Source: Dyadobacter endophyticus
GTDB lineage: Bacteria; Bacteroidota; Bacteroidia; Cytophagales; Spirosomataceae
DNA length: 64,000 nucleotides
NCBI RefSeq assembly: GCF_014641595.1
Contig: NZ_BMIA01000003.1
Span: 1,116,001-1,180,000 of the forward strand
Direction: 5' to 3'
Of the stretch, positions 9,301 to 17,290 are shown one piece after another. The stretch's first letter is position 1, and each line of letters begins with the position of its first letter. The notes beneath the pieces were generated by a model, which was not told where the DNA came from, made no database searches, and saw nothing but the letters and a program-made list of their open reading frames with translations. The position numbers were made by a program, and so were the translations under genes.

Positions 9301-12300
9301 ATTTCGCTCCCACGCACAGCAAGGCTATTGAACCAGGCGACAATGGACACTACGCATTGGGTACCTCCGCCGAAAAGGCATTTCTGATCACCAGCAGCAA
9401 TCGAAAATCGGCGTCGAAGGATTTCTCCTACATAACATTAAATGATGAAGTAAGGAGATTCGACTATACCGCTTCGGAAGCAGACCGTGGGGGCTATTCA
9501 GTGGATTACATGTTCGTCAAGCACAACCGTGTGCACACTTACATGGAAACCATCATAGTACCGTGGACAAACAAAGAGCTGAAAATTGAATATCAAACAT
9601 TCCGTGACAAAACACTGCCAGGCAGCAAGGAAACCTGGAAGGTAAAAATCAGCGGTTATCAGAAAGAAAAAGTGGCTGCAGAAATGCTGGGTAGTATGTA
9701 CGACGCGTCTTTGGATCAGTTTTACCCGCATCAATGGATGAAACCTAACATCTGGCGCGAACGAATCGGCCTGAAATACTGGGCCGACAACGGCAACTTC
9801 CGGTCGGCAGATGCGGATATCCGGTATGCCGAGTATGGAGAATACAAGTCTTTTGACAAAAGATACGATGTATTATTTCAGGGGTTGGGGATATATAGTG
9901 AAGGAAGACCTATGAGTGCAGCAGGCGGTGGGCGTTCAAGGCTTATGCGAATGGCAGTTAAGGGCTCAGTAGCAGAGCCCATGCCACAAGCCGCCCCAAT
10001 GAAGATGGATAAATCAGAGGTAGAAGAAACAACCATCGCGATGAAAGCAGGCGAAGGCAATGACGTCAGGCAAGACCAGGAAAAACCCAAAACCGGTAAA
10101 GGTGAAAACACCCCGCCAAACAATGCGGCTCCACCCATTCGTACCAACTTCAACGAAACTGCCTTCTTCCTCCCCGATCTGAAAACCGACAGCGAGGGCA
10201 ACATTACCTTCTCATTCACGCTGCCCGAGGCGCTTACCAGGTGGAAATTCCAGGCGCTCGCCCATACGCAGGAACTGGCAATGGGTTACAGCAGCAAAGA
10301 GATCATCACGCAGAAGGACCTCATGGTCCAGCCCAATGCCCCACGCTTTCTGAGGGAGGGGGATCGGATCAGCTTTCCGGTAAAAGTGGCGAATCTGAGC
10401 AGTTCGCCAGTGAATGGGGAAGTATCTTTGTCTCTATCCGATGCGGAAAGCAATGAACCGCTTGATAAACTTTTCAAAAACGACAAGTCTTCAAGACAGT
10501 TTACCATCGCAGCCGGACAAAGTAGTACCACCCTTTTTTCATTAGAAATACCCAAAGGTTTTAATAAAATGCTGACCTGGCGGGCGGTTGCCAAAGCTGG
10601 CAATCTTTCTGATGGTGAAGAGAATATACTGCCCGTTCTTCCCAACCGGATGCTGGTTACCGAAAGTATGCCCATATCGATAAGAGGAAGCGGCACGAAG
10701 CACTTTACACTTGAAAAACTCCTGGGTTCGGCCAGATCGACTACGCTAACCCACCAGTCGGTAACAGTCGAATACAGCAGCAACCCGGCCTGGTACGCGG
10801 TACAGTCGCTGCCGTATTTAATGGAATATCCGTACGAATGCGCCGAGCAAACCTGGAACCGTTATTATGCCAACTCCCTGGCCTCGCATATTGTGAATGC
10901 TTCGCCCAGGATTGCCGCGGTTTTCAAATCTTGGAAGGGTACGGATGCCTTGCAAAGCAACCTTGAAAAAAATCAGGAACTGAAATCACTGCTTATTCAG
11001 GAAACACCCTGGGTATTGGCTTCAAAATCCGAAGAGGAGCAAAAAAGGAATATTGCATTGCTCTTCGACCTCGTCAGAATGGAGAACGAGCTGAATGGAA
11101 GCATGCGCAAATTACAGGAAATGCAGAGCCCTAACGGCGGCTTCGTGTGGTTCAAAGGCGGCCCGGACGATCGCTACATTACCCAGTACATCGTTACAGG
11201 AATTGCCCATTTGCAGAAAATCAATGCGCTGCATTCTTCACAACTGGAAAATGTTAATGCGATCCTGGAAAAGGCCCTGCCTTATCTCGACAAGCGGATC
11301 AAGGAGGATTACGACAGGCTGATCAAATCTAAATCGGATCTGAAACAGTATGTCCCAGGCCCGGGCGAACTGCAATATCTTTATGCGAGGAGTTTTTTCA
11401 AGAATCCTATTCCCGCTGGTTCACAAAAGGCTTTTCAATATTACCGCGATCGTGCCAGGCTTACCTGGGTTTCTCAATCTAAATTCCTTCAGGGCATGAC
11501 GGCCTTGATATGCCATCGCACGCAGGACCCAAAAACGGCTAATCAGATCCTCGAATCATTGCGACAAACGGCAGTCCGTCATGAAGAATTGGGTATGTAC
11601 TGGAAAACCAACCAACGGGGATGGTGGTGGCATGAGGCGCCCATTGAGCGCCAAGCTTTGCTTATTGAAGCATTTCAAGAAATCGGTAATGACCAGTCGA
11701 CAGTGGCGGACCTTAAAACCTGGCTCCTGAAAAACAAGCAGACTAATAGCTGGGAGAGTACCAAAGCGACCGCGGAGGCTTGCTATGCCCTGCTAATGAA
11801 TGGAGGCGATTGGCTGGCCGAATCTCCGAAAGCCACAATCCGTGTAGGCAATACCGAGGTCAGTTCAACGGACCAAAAAACAGAGAGCGGTACAGGTTAC
11901 TTTAAACAGACCATCGGTACAGGCATAACGGCACAAATGGGCAATATCGACCTTATTGTAAATGGCAACGCAGCATCTTCCCAACTGCCCGGCTGGGGCG
12001 CCGTCTACTGGCAATACTTCGAAGACCTCGATAAAATCACCTTCGCAGAAACGCCCTTAAAACTCTCCAAACAGCTTTTTGTAGAAACGAACAGCGATTC
12101 CGGCCCGGTACTCTCACCCGTACGCGAAGGCGCTACCGTGAAGGTGGGCGACAAAATAAAGGTTCGCATCGAACTGCGCGTCGACCGGGATATGGAATAT
12201 GTGCATATGAAAGACATGCGCGCATCCGGCCTCGAACCGGTGAACGTGCTGAGCGGCTACCACTGGCAGGGAGGATTGGGTTACTACGAAAGCACGCGCG

Positions 12301-12482
12301 ACGCCAGCACCAATTTCTTCTTCAATGCATTGCGAAAAGGAACTTATGTGTTCGAATATCCGCTTTTTATAACACATGAGGGCGATTTTAGCAATGGTAT
12401 CACCACGATCCAATGCATGTACGCGCCGGAATTCACTGCCCACAGCGAGGGCGTCAGATTAAAAGCATTACCCAGCAAGTAA
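6384..12482 (+). CDS. Bacterial alpha-2-macroglobulin family protein with thioester motif
   Basis: Large secreted or periplasmic protein, 2032 residues from the ATG at 6384, which begins a clear signal peptide (MKIAYTTGYYLIITIILLL, then cleavage after TYGQ). The frame continues up to a TTG at 6288, but that would bury the signal. MG-type beta-sandwich domains fill the first half. A low-complexity, Met/Lys/Pro-rich stretch at about residues 1172-1255 looks like the bait region. The thioester motif CAEQ is at about 1486-1489 in PYECAEQTWNRYY, followed by the alpha-helical thioester domain and C-terminal sandwich domains. Such proteins are thought to trap attacking proteases by covalent capture. 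No penicillin-binding protein 1C gene, a common partner in proteobacteria, is nearby. A GNAT gene follows after one base. Confidence 0.93.
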   Translation: MKIAYTTGYYLIITIILLLTMHTYGQSPVKNYAAEWKKVDELAGKGLSKDALEQVKKIYGLAKKEKQDAQLIKAAVYMTQLQTENRENNAIASIKELEQEVAASTGPARSILMSLVASEYYAYYQTVRWQLYDRTATVTFDKADIATWGTEDFHQKIGALFLESIQDEAVLKKTKLDNYDAIITKGNMRKLRPTLFDLLAFRALDYFSSDERNIKKPAYAFEINKAAAFDPAADFIHRKFETKDSASLEHHALLLYQKLIAFHLEDKDPGALIDVDLARLQYVRQKSVHPDKDELYLMAVSHVADQYQSTPAAAQAWYLKAAYLNEKADNYKPGADSTIRFERVKALEVCQRIARENPETEGGINAFNLAKQITRKSLYFSVENVNVVGKPFRMLVKYKNFSKLFLRVVKAVDLIKNSLERDDNNAKWPRLTSAQPLRAWEQSLPETNDHQEHAVEVKSDGLPSGEYVLLASSDPGFKNSEAVLGATLFYVSDISFVQKEDDFFVLNRDNGQPLPGATVQLWEKSYNYNTRAYVSNKGARLTTDPSGHFKVPSPPKSKRDKQRLFEITYQQDRLFLQENNDRYYYNAEETEDQEKNTVQAYLFTDRSLYRPGQTVYYKGIVRKGNSVLNDQREEFTVTLYNANAEHVAETKHHVNAFGSFSGSFNIPQGGLTGNVYIQIRDEYRADFRVEEYKRPRFAVGFDTLKTSYKVNEQIKVTGKALAYAGNAIDGATVKYRVVRTPRIIYPWLVKRWWQPTEPMEIAHGDTVTGIDGTFHVNFKAIPDLKIDPKTDPVFDYTVYADVTDSNGETRSSQTQISVSYKSYVLQADIPAKLDISRFKSLSVRTENLARAFVPADATIRIERIIPEKRLIRNRFWQRPDLFVMTKDAYTASFPNDEYDEETEMENWEVIGAGVSKTVSLSPDTEIPVSDFALPAGFYKIQISTVNAAGEKLTDIKFIELTDPNAKKLTHPQYFAPTHSKAIEPGDNGHYALGTSAEKAFLITSSNRKSASKDFSYITLNDEVRRFDYTASEADRGGYSVDYMFVKHNRVHTYMETIIVPWTNKELKIEYQTFRDKTLPGSKETWKVKISGYQKEKVAAEMLGSMYDASLDQFYPHQWMKPNIWRERIGLKYWADNGNFRSADADIRYAEYGEYKSFDKRYDVLFQGLGIYSEGRPMSAAGGGRSRLMRMAVKGSVAEPMPQAAPMKMDKSEVEETTIAMKAGEGNDVRQDQEKPKTGKGENTPPNNAAPPIRTNFNETAFFLPDLKTDSEGNITFSFTLPEALTRWKFQALAHTQELAMGYSSKEIITQKDLMVQPNAPRFLREGDRISFPVKVANLSSSPVNGEVSLSLSDAESNEPLDKLFKNDKSSRQFTIAAGQSSTTLFSLEIPKGFNKMLTWRAVAKAGNLSDGEENILPVLPNRMLVTESMPISIRGSGTKHFTLEKLLGSARSTTLTHQSVTVEYSSNPAWYAVQSLPYLMEYPYECAEQTWNRYYANSLASHIVNASPRIAAVFKSWKGTDALQSNLEKNQELKSLLIQETPWVLASKSEEEQKRNIALLFDLVRMENELNGSMRKLQEMQSPNGGFVWFKGGPDDRYITQYIVTGIAHLQKINALHSSQLENVNAILEKALPYLDKRIKEDYDRLIKSKSDLKQYVPGPGELQYLYARSFFKNPIPAGSQKAFQYYRDRARLTWVSQSKFLQGMTALICHRTQDPKTANQILESLRQTAVRHEELGMYWKTNQRGWWWHEAPIERQALLIEAFQEIGNDQSTVADLKTWLLKNKQTNSWESTKATAEACYALLMNGGDWLAESPKATIRVGNTEVSSTDQKTESGTGYFKQTIGTGITAQMGNIDLIVNGNAASSQLPGWGAVYWQYFEDLDKITFAETPLKLSKQLFVETNSDSGPVLSPVREGATVKVGDKIKVRIELRVDRDMEYVHMKDMRASGLEPVNVLSGYHWQGGLGYYESTRDASTNFFFNALRKGTYVFEYPLFITHEGDFSNGITTIQCMYAPEFTAHSEGVRLKALPSK

Positions 12483-12483
12483 T

Positions 12484-12999
12484 ATGTCAATACAACTCGT
12501 TAAAGCTACCATCGACGATCTGGACACCGTCAGACAAATCGGGATAGATACTTTTTATGAATCGTTTGCTTCGGTTAATACGGAGGAAAACATGGCTCAT
12601 TACCTGAAAACCGGTTTCAGTCTGGAAAGAGTAGCGTCTGAACTGAATAATCCGTTTTCAGAATTTCACCTTGCCTATGACGGCGGTAAGCTGATCGGTT
12701 ATCTCAAAATCAACCACGGCCCCGCCCAAAGCGAGCTGAAAGACAGTACATCATTGGAAATCGAGCGGATATATGTCCTCCAAGCCTGGCAGGGACTGAA
12801 AATCGGGCAGCTGTTTTATGACAAAGCCATCGAGATCGCTCGCACGCACCAGTACGCGTACGTGTGGCTGGGCGTGTGGGAAGAGAATAAAAAGGCCATC
12901 GGCTTTTACAAACGGAATGGTTTTGTGGAGTTCGACAAACACCTTTTCAAACTCGGGGACGATATTCAGACCGACATTATGATGCGTCGGGAGCTATAA
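12484..12999 (+). CDS. GNAT family N-acetyltransferase
   Basis: Cytoplasmic acetyl-CoA-dependent acetyltransferase of 171 residues, the normal single-domain size. The core beta-strand ending in EIERIYVL is followed by the acetyl-CoA pyrophosphate-binding loop (WQGLKIGQLFYDKA) and by the late WLGVWEENKKAIGFYKRNGF segment typical of RimI-like members. The ATG lies one base after the stop of the alpha-2-macroglobulin gene, so the two are co-transcribed. That gives no clear functional link, and the substrate cannot be told. Confidence 0.88.
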   Translation: MSIQLVKATIDDLDTVRQIGIDTFYESFASVNTEENMAHYLKTGFSLERVASELNNPFSEFHLAYDGGKLIGYLKINHGPAQSELKDSTSLEIERIYVLQAWQGLKIGQLFYDKAIEIARTHQYAYVWLGVWEENKKAIGFYKRNGFVEFDKHLFKLGDDIQTDIMMRREL

Positions 13000-13023
13000 T
13001 GCGCCACTCAGAAGGCATCGCTA

Positions 13024-14247
13024 TTAGCTGACTGCCTCTTGAATTTTCAAAACTGCGCTTGCAAAAGCTTCCATGTCTTCTTTTTCGCCCAACATTGCAT
13101 GTTGGAGGATCCAGACGGCGTCGGTATCGCAGGCCTGTTCGGCCACGGGGCAGAACGTCCGGCTGTAATCTGCACTATCGGGAATGGCGTAGCACATGAA
13201 AGTTTTATTCTGAAAAAGCGGCTGCTTGTAGAGCGGATGTGGGTAACCCTTGAAACTGGGCACACCTTCGGCAGCGAGCATTGCCGCAAATTCACTTTTG
13301 GGCAGGCCGCTAAACTTCGTCGCGTCGTATTTGAATATATAGATGTGATAACCGTGCAGCGTAATGGTCTCGTCGCGTTTCAGAGGGAATATCCCCTCTA
13401 TTTTTTCCAGCAAACCACTCAAATACAACCCATTACTATTCCGGCGGCGGGTTTGCTCTTCCAGGCGTTTGAGCTGTTCCGTAAGCAGCACGGCCTGCAT
13501 TTGGGTAATGCGGTAATTGCACCCGGGATTGTAATGCTCGTACCATTGCCCGCCTTCGATCCGCCCAACGTTGCGCAGGGAATGCATGGTCGCGTATAAC
13601 TCATCGTCATCGGTAATGACAATGCCGCCTTCGCCGGAGGTCAGGTTTTTGGAAGATTGAAAACTGAAACTGCCCACGTGACCAATAGAGCCTAGTTTTT
13701 TGCCTTTGTACTCCGCCCCGTGCCCGTGCGCAGCATCCTCGATCACTTTGAGGTTGTGTCGTTGCGCAATGTCCATGATCGCGTCCATATCGCAGGCCAG
13801 CCCGCCAAAATGCACCGGAATGATCGCTTTCGTGCGCGGGGTAATGGCCGCTTCAATGGCTGACGGGCTGATATTGTAAGTTTCGGGATCGATATCCACA
13901 AAAACAGGCACACAATTGCATTCGATCACCGTAGAAGCCGTGGTAATGAACGTATAAGGCGGAACAATCACCTCGTCGCCCGGTTTCACGCCACACGCCA
14001 TCAATGCCAGCCGGAGTGAAACCGAGCCATTTACGCAGGTAATGGCATACTTGCTCCCGCAATATGCTGCAAATGCACGTTCGAAACGCTCCACTTCATC
14101 GCCGCAATCAGGGTTGCCCCATTTGCCGCTCGCGACAACGGCTGCAACTGCGTTCACCTCCTTTTCATCGTAAATCGGCCATGGAAATGTCCTGTCGAGG
14201 GTTTTGGGTCCGCCGTAAATCGCTAGTTGTTCCTTTTTGCTGCTCAT
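13024..14247 (-). CDS. DegT/DnrJ/EryC1/StrS family PLP-dependent aminotransferase
   Basis: Fold-type I PLP enzyme, 407 residues, of the family that aminates keto-sugars for surface glycans or antibiotics. The cofactor aspartate is in IEDAAHGHGA (about 171) and the Schiff-base lysine is K200 in FQSSKNLTSGEGG. The substrate loop NYRITQMQAVLL is intact. It stands alone: no nucleotidyl-sugar gene adjoins it, although an RmlD-like reductase lies about 17 kb away. Members with this N-terminus (LAIYGGPKT) also occur as AHBA-synthase-like or dehydrogenase-partnered proteins, so the sugar role is only the most common option. Confidence 0.9.
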   Translation of the reverse strand: MSSKKEQLAIYGGPKTLDRTFPWPIYDEKEVNAVAAVVASGKWGNPDCGDEVERFERAFAAYCGSKYAITCVNGSVSLRLALMACGVKPGDEVIVPPYTFITTASTVIECNCVPVFVDIDPETYNISPSAIEAAITPRTKAIIPVHFGGLACDMDAIMDIAQRHNLKVIEDAAHGHGAEYKGKKLGSIGHVGSFSFQSSKNLTSGEGGIVITDDDELYATMHSLRNVGRIEGGQWYEHYNPGCNYRITQMQAVLLTEQLKRLEEQTRRRNSNGLYLSGLLEKIEGIFPLKRDETITLHGYHIYIFKYDATKFSGLPKSEFAAMLAAEGVPSFKGYPHPLYKQPLFQNKTFMCYAIPDSADYSRTFCPVAEQACDTDAVWILQHAMLGEKEDMEAFASAVLKIQEAVS

Positions 14248-14400
14248 GGTATGGTATTCCTGAAATGTCGTGGCAAGTTTTAATGGAAATACTATGGGAG
14301 AAAGGAATCGGGCTATTTCCTGTCAGCCAGCAGCTCGATTATAGTCTTTTTCAACGACTATCCAGTATTTATCCCACAAACCCATAGTCGCATTGCATTC

Positions 14401-15687
14401 ATGAATAACAGACAACTACTTTACGCCTTGCTTGTTGCAGGCATGTCATTAGGCACGGCCTGGGCCATACGCGGCCAGTTTGGGCACGAACAAGGGGCCG
14501 CCTGGGCAGGTGGCATCGACGGATTAAGCATCGTCCTCATCGCCAAACGCAAAGACTGGTATGCCAAAGCATTCCAACTTGCACTGGCTTCGGCTGCCGG
14601 TTGGGGCGTAGGCGGCATTATCAGCTACGGCAAAGTGGTTGGTTTTGCGCGCGGGCTCGAATTCGGGAATGTATATTACGGATTTTTGATGCTCGGCATT
14701 ATCGGCGGACTATTCGGGCTGATCGGCGGCGGGCTTTTCGGCCTTACGCTGGCCTCTTCCCGCGAAAAGCCCGTGCGATGGTCGCAGCTGATCACGGAAA
14801 TGACCGCTGGCGCGATCCTATTTTACTATCTTCTGATCGAACAGCTCGGCTGGCTCATGACCCCTCCACGCTCGGAAGCCTGGGCAGCCTGTCTCGGGAT
14901 GGCCGTCGCGCTGTTCTGGTATATGATCCGCCACAAGCAACATTCGGCTATAAGACTGTCCATTTTCGCTGGGTTGGGCGGCGGGTTCGGATTCGCATTC
15001 GGCAACTTTTTACAGGTAATGGGAAACGTTTCCGGCATTCATTTCAATTTCTGGAACGTTATGGAATATTCGATCGGCTTTTTTGGCGGTGTGGGAATGG
15101 CTTATGGCACTTTCACATCCGAATGGGAAACCACCGACGCACAAGCCTCGCGCTCCGGCTTACTGGCCCCGATTGTTATTCTGACGTTGATTATCCCCTT
15201 CATCGTCTGGGATCAATCGTTCAAAACAGAAAGGCTGGTTGAAACGATCCGGAGCTTCGACCCACTCGCCGATGCAGCCGGAATTACAACTTACATTCAA
15301 TGGATAGCATTGTTACTGGTGCTGTCTTTTGCCGCCTATGGTGTGTTTAAATATTATATCCGGTCAAATGCTCCGCTTTCTGAGCTGCGGTACGAGGGAA
15401 TCCAGCTGTTCTTCTTTCTCAATCTGGGTTTGTACACGATTTACAGCATCCTCATTACCTGTGCGTTCATGAGCTTGTACCGTATCGAGCAATACCTTTA
15501 CATCCTGAACGTCGCTATACTGGGTTTCCTGGTCAAAAAGACACAGGCTTCTTTTTCCGACCGCGGACTGAACCTCAGCCGCTGGGCGATCAACTTCGCG
15601 TTCATCATCGCCATTTTCGCCATCCTCACGGCCGTCGCCATCAGCACGCACGGCGAATTGAATGGGGCTAACAGGCGGTTTGAGTAA
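14401..15687 (+). CDS. Uncharacterised polytopic membrane protein
   Basis: I do not recognise this family. The 428-residue protein has about eleven hydrophobic segments and no signal-cleavage site, so it is an inner-membrane protein. The first part is rich in glycine within the helices (for example IIGGLFGLIGGGLFGL and GLGGGFGFAFGNF), which suggests tight helix packing as in transporters. A conserved-looking N-terminal loop reads AIRGQFGHEQGAAWAGG. The gene diverges from the aminotransferase and precedes the toxin-antitoxin pair without an obvious link. The start ATG at 14401 is the first in frame and begins the first helix. Confidence 0.7.
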   Translation: MNNRQLLYALLVAGMSLGTAWAIRGQFGHEQGAAWAGGIDGLSIVLIAKRKDWYAKAFQLALASAAGWGVGGIISYGKVVGFARGLEFGNVYYGFLMLGIIGGLFGLIGGGLFGLTLASSREKPVRWSQLITEMTAGAILFYYLLIEQLGWLMTPPRSEAWAACLGMAVALFWYMIRHKQHSAIRLSIFAGLGGGFGFAFGNFLQVMGNVSGIHFNFWNVMEYSIGFFGGVGMAYGTFTSEWETTDAQASRSGLLAPIVILTLIIPFIVWDQSFKTERLVETIRSFDPLADAAGITTYIQWIALLLVLSFAAYGVFKYYIRSNAPLSELRYEGIQLFFFLNLGLYTIYSILITCAFMSLYRIEQYLYILNVAILGFLVKKTQASFSDRGLNLSRWAINFAFIIAIFAILTAVAISTHGELNGANRRFE

Positions 15688-15766
15688 TGGTACAGACTGA
15701 AATTAGTTTACGGCTGGCTCCGTTTTAGTAGTAAAAAGAGTTAGATTAGTATGCAAAAAAATTCGA

Positions 15767-16057
15767 ATGGACGCGCTGTCAGACATTGTTCAAATATTGA
15801 AAAAGCTAAAACCGGAGCTTGTGGATAAATATCACGTAAGTTCCATCGGCCTGTTCGGCTCAATCGTTCGGGATGATTTTACCGTGAGCAGCGACGTCGA
15901 TATTATTGTGGATTTCAGCCAACCAGTGGGTGTCGAATTCATTGAGCTCGCCGACTTGATCGAAGACCGCATTGGCAAATCTGTCGACTTGGTTTCTAAA
16001 AATGGAGTTAAACCGAGATACTATGAAGAAATCGCTCCCGAAATAATCTATGTCTAG
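15767..16057 (+). CDS. mntA: MntA-type minimal nucleotidyltransferase (antitoxin)
   Basis: Small soluble nucleotidyltransferase, 96 residues. The catalytic signature GS-X10-DxD is complete: G31-S32 in LFGSIVRD and D43/D45 in SSDVDIIVDF. In characterised type VII toxin-antitoxin systems MntA adds AMP to a tyrosine of the HEPN toxin HepT and silences it. The downstream gene overlaps by eight bases and is a HEPN protein with the matching target motif. The more often described order is toxin first; here the antitoxin comes first. No AT-rich island or transposase flanks the pair. Confidence 0.92.
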   Translation: MDALSDIVQILKKLKPELVDKYHVSSIGLFGSIVRDDFTVSSDVDIIVDFSQPVGVEFIELADLIEDRIGKSVDLVSKNGVKPRYYEEIAPEIIYV

Positions 16058-16385
16058 CCGCAAATCGTCACTACTGGTTCAGGACATTCTTGAGAGCGGA
16101 AAAAAAATCCTTACTTACACGCAGGATCAATCATTTGACGAGTTCATCAACGATGATAAGACGATTGACGCCGTAATCAGAAACTTCGAAATAATTGGCG
16201 AGGCCGCGAATCGCTTACCAGAGGAATTCAGAGATCTGCATTCAACTATTGACTGGCATAAGATCAGGGGTTTCAGAAACCGAATCGTCCACGACTATTT
16301 TGGTATCGACTATGCGATTGTCTGGGAGATCAAAACCAACTATTTACCTCATTTGCTGGAAGAATTAAGCACTTTACATTTATAA
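16050..16385 (+). CDS. hepT: HepT-like HEPN toxin (DUF86)
   Basis: All-helical HEPN-domain protein of 111 residues, predicted ribonuclease toxin. The active-site motif RX4HXY is R76-NRIV-H81-D-Y83. The arginine and histidine are the RNase residues, and Y83 is the residue that MntA AMPylates in studied systems. The upstream gene overlaps by eight bases. A strong two-way terminator follows directly, so the pair forms a closed unit. Confidence 0.92.
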   Translation: MSSRKSSLLVQDILESGKKILTYTQDQSFDEFINDDKTIDAVIRNFEIIGEAANRLPEEFRDLHSTIDWHKIRGFRNRIVHDYFGIDYAIVWEIKTNYLPHLLEELSTLHL

Positions 16386-16387
16386 TC

Positions 16388-16426
16388 AAAAAGCCACTCC
16401 GGTTTTTCCCGGAATGGCTTTTGTTT
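16388..16426. terminator. Bidirectional terminator between hepT and the GDPD gene
   Basis: AAAAGCCACTCCGG and CCGGAATGGCTTTT form a 14-base stem with one mismatch, with TTTTGTTTT on the plus side and a CTTTTTGATT tract on the minus side. It would end both the toxin-antitoxin transcript and the long minus-strand SusCD operon. Confidence 0.85.
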
Positions 16427-17269
16427 TCATCGGTGCAGCCCAAGCTCACGTAACCCCCGGATCATCTTCTCCGGTTCATCGGTCTGGATGATATTGGCTC
16501 CTTGTTTCGTGAGGTTTTTCAACGTTTCGCTGACATTGCCTTTTCTGATTTCTTCGTCCGGGGCGCCCAATGCATTGATCCAGATCCTCGCACCCTTGTT
16601 CCTAATCAGGCTGGTGACTTCGGGCGTGTAGAATTTCGAATCGATATGTATAACTTCCGGTTTGAAGCGCGTCAACGCAGAATCGGCCATGGCCTGAGAA
16701 TAGGCCCGCGGCATGAGCATGTACTTTTTAGAAGCGTCGTCGACCTTAGAAAGAATTTCATAGTCGCTATCGAAGAAGAACACAAATTCCCTGCCATCGG
16801 CTTTTTTCACCACCTCAATTACCTTATCGATTTGTTCCGTTTTCAGGTCAAGATCGACGAGAATGCGCCCTTTGGCCACTTGTAAGGCTTCCTCCAACGT
16901 GGGAATTGTTTCTTCCGTCACTTTACCATTCGAAAGGAGCCGTAATTTCCGGAGTTCATCGAAAGTCTGTGTTTCAAGATTGCCTTTACCCGTTGTCGTA
17001 CGATCAACCTTGCCGTCGTGCATGAGCATTGGAATGCCATCTTTACTTACTTTCACATCAATTTCTACAATATCGACGCCCAATCTGATTGCTTCCCTGA
17101 TCGCAGGCAGCGAGTTTTCGGGTAGTTGATGGTGCACCGCGCGGTGCGATGCAACCAGCACATTTTTCGACGTTGGGCCCAAAAATTCCTTTCTGATCGG
17201 TCGGACTTGCGCATGGGTTTTAAAAACAACAAATAGTAATAGAATCGCGGATACTGTAATGCGGGTCAT
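16427..17269 (-). CDS. Glycerophosphodiester phosphodiesterase (GDPD), exported
   Basis: Hydrolyses glycerophosphodiesters to glycerol-3-phosphate and an alcohol; some relatives act on lysophospholipids or sphingomyelin. It has 280 residues with an N-terminal signal peptide (MTRITVSAILLLFVVF, ending at THAQ), so it acts in the periplasm or at the surface. The family residues are all visible in the first third: HR in VASHRAV, EN in LPENSL, EID in GVDIVEIDVKVSKDG, and HD in LMHDGKVDRTT. It is the last gene of the six-gene minus-strand unit, 21 bases after the phosphatase-like gene. Confidence 0.93.
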   Translation of the reverse strand: MTRITVSAILLLFVVFKTHAQVRPIRKEFLGPTSKNVLVASHRAVHHQLPENSLPAIREAIRLGVDIVEIDVKVSKDGIPMLMHDGKVDRTTTGKGNLETQTFDELRKLRLLSNGKVTEETIPTLEEALQVAKGRILVDLDLKTEQIDKVIEVVKKADGREFVFFFDSDYEILSKVDDASKKYMLMPRAYSQAMADSALTRFKPEVIHIDSKFYTPEVTSLIRNKGARIWINALGAPDEEIRKGNVSETLKNLTKQGANIIQTDEPEKMIRGLRELGLHR

Positions 17270-17290
17270 TATAATTGAAATTATGAAATA

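Noticed and set aside
16050..16385. Phage defence island around the HepT/MntA pair
   Set aside because: Flanking genes are a membrane protein and a GDPD; no restriction, CRISPR, integrase or other defence genes are present.
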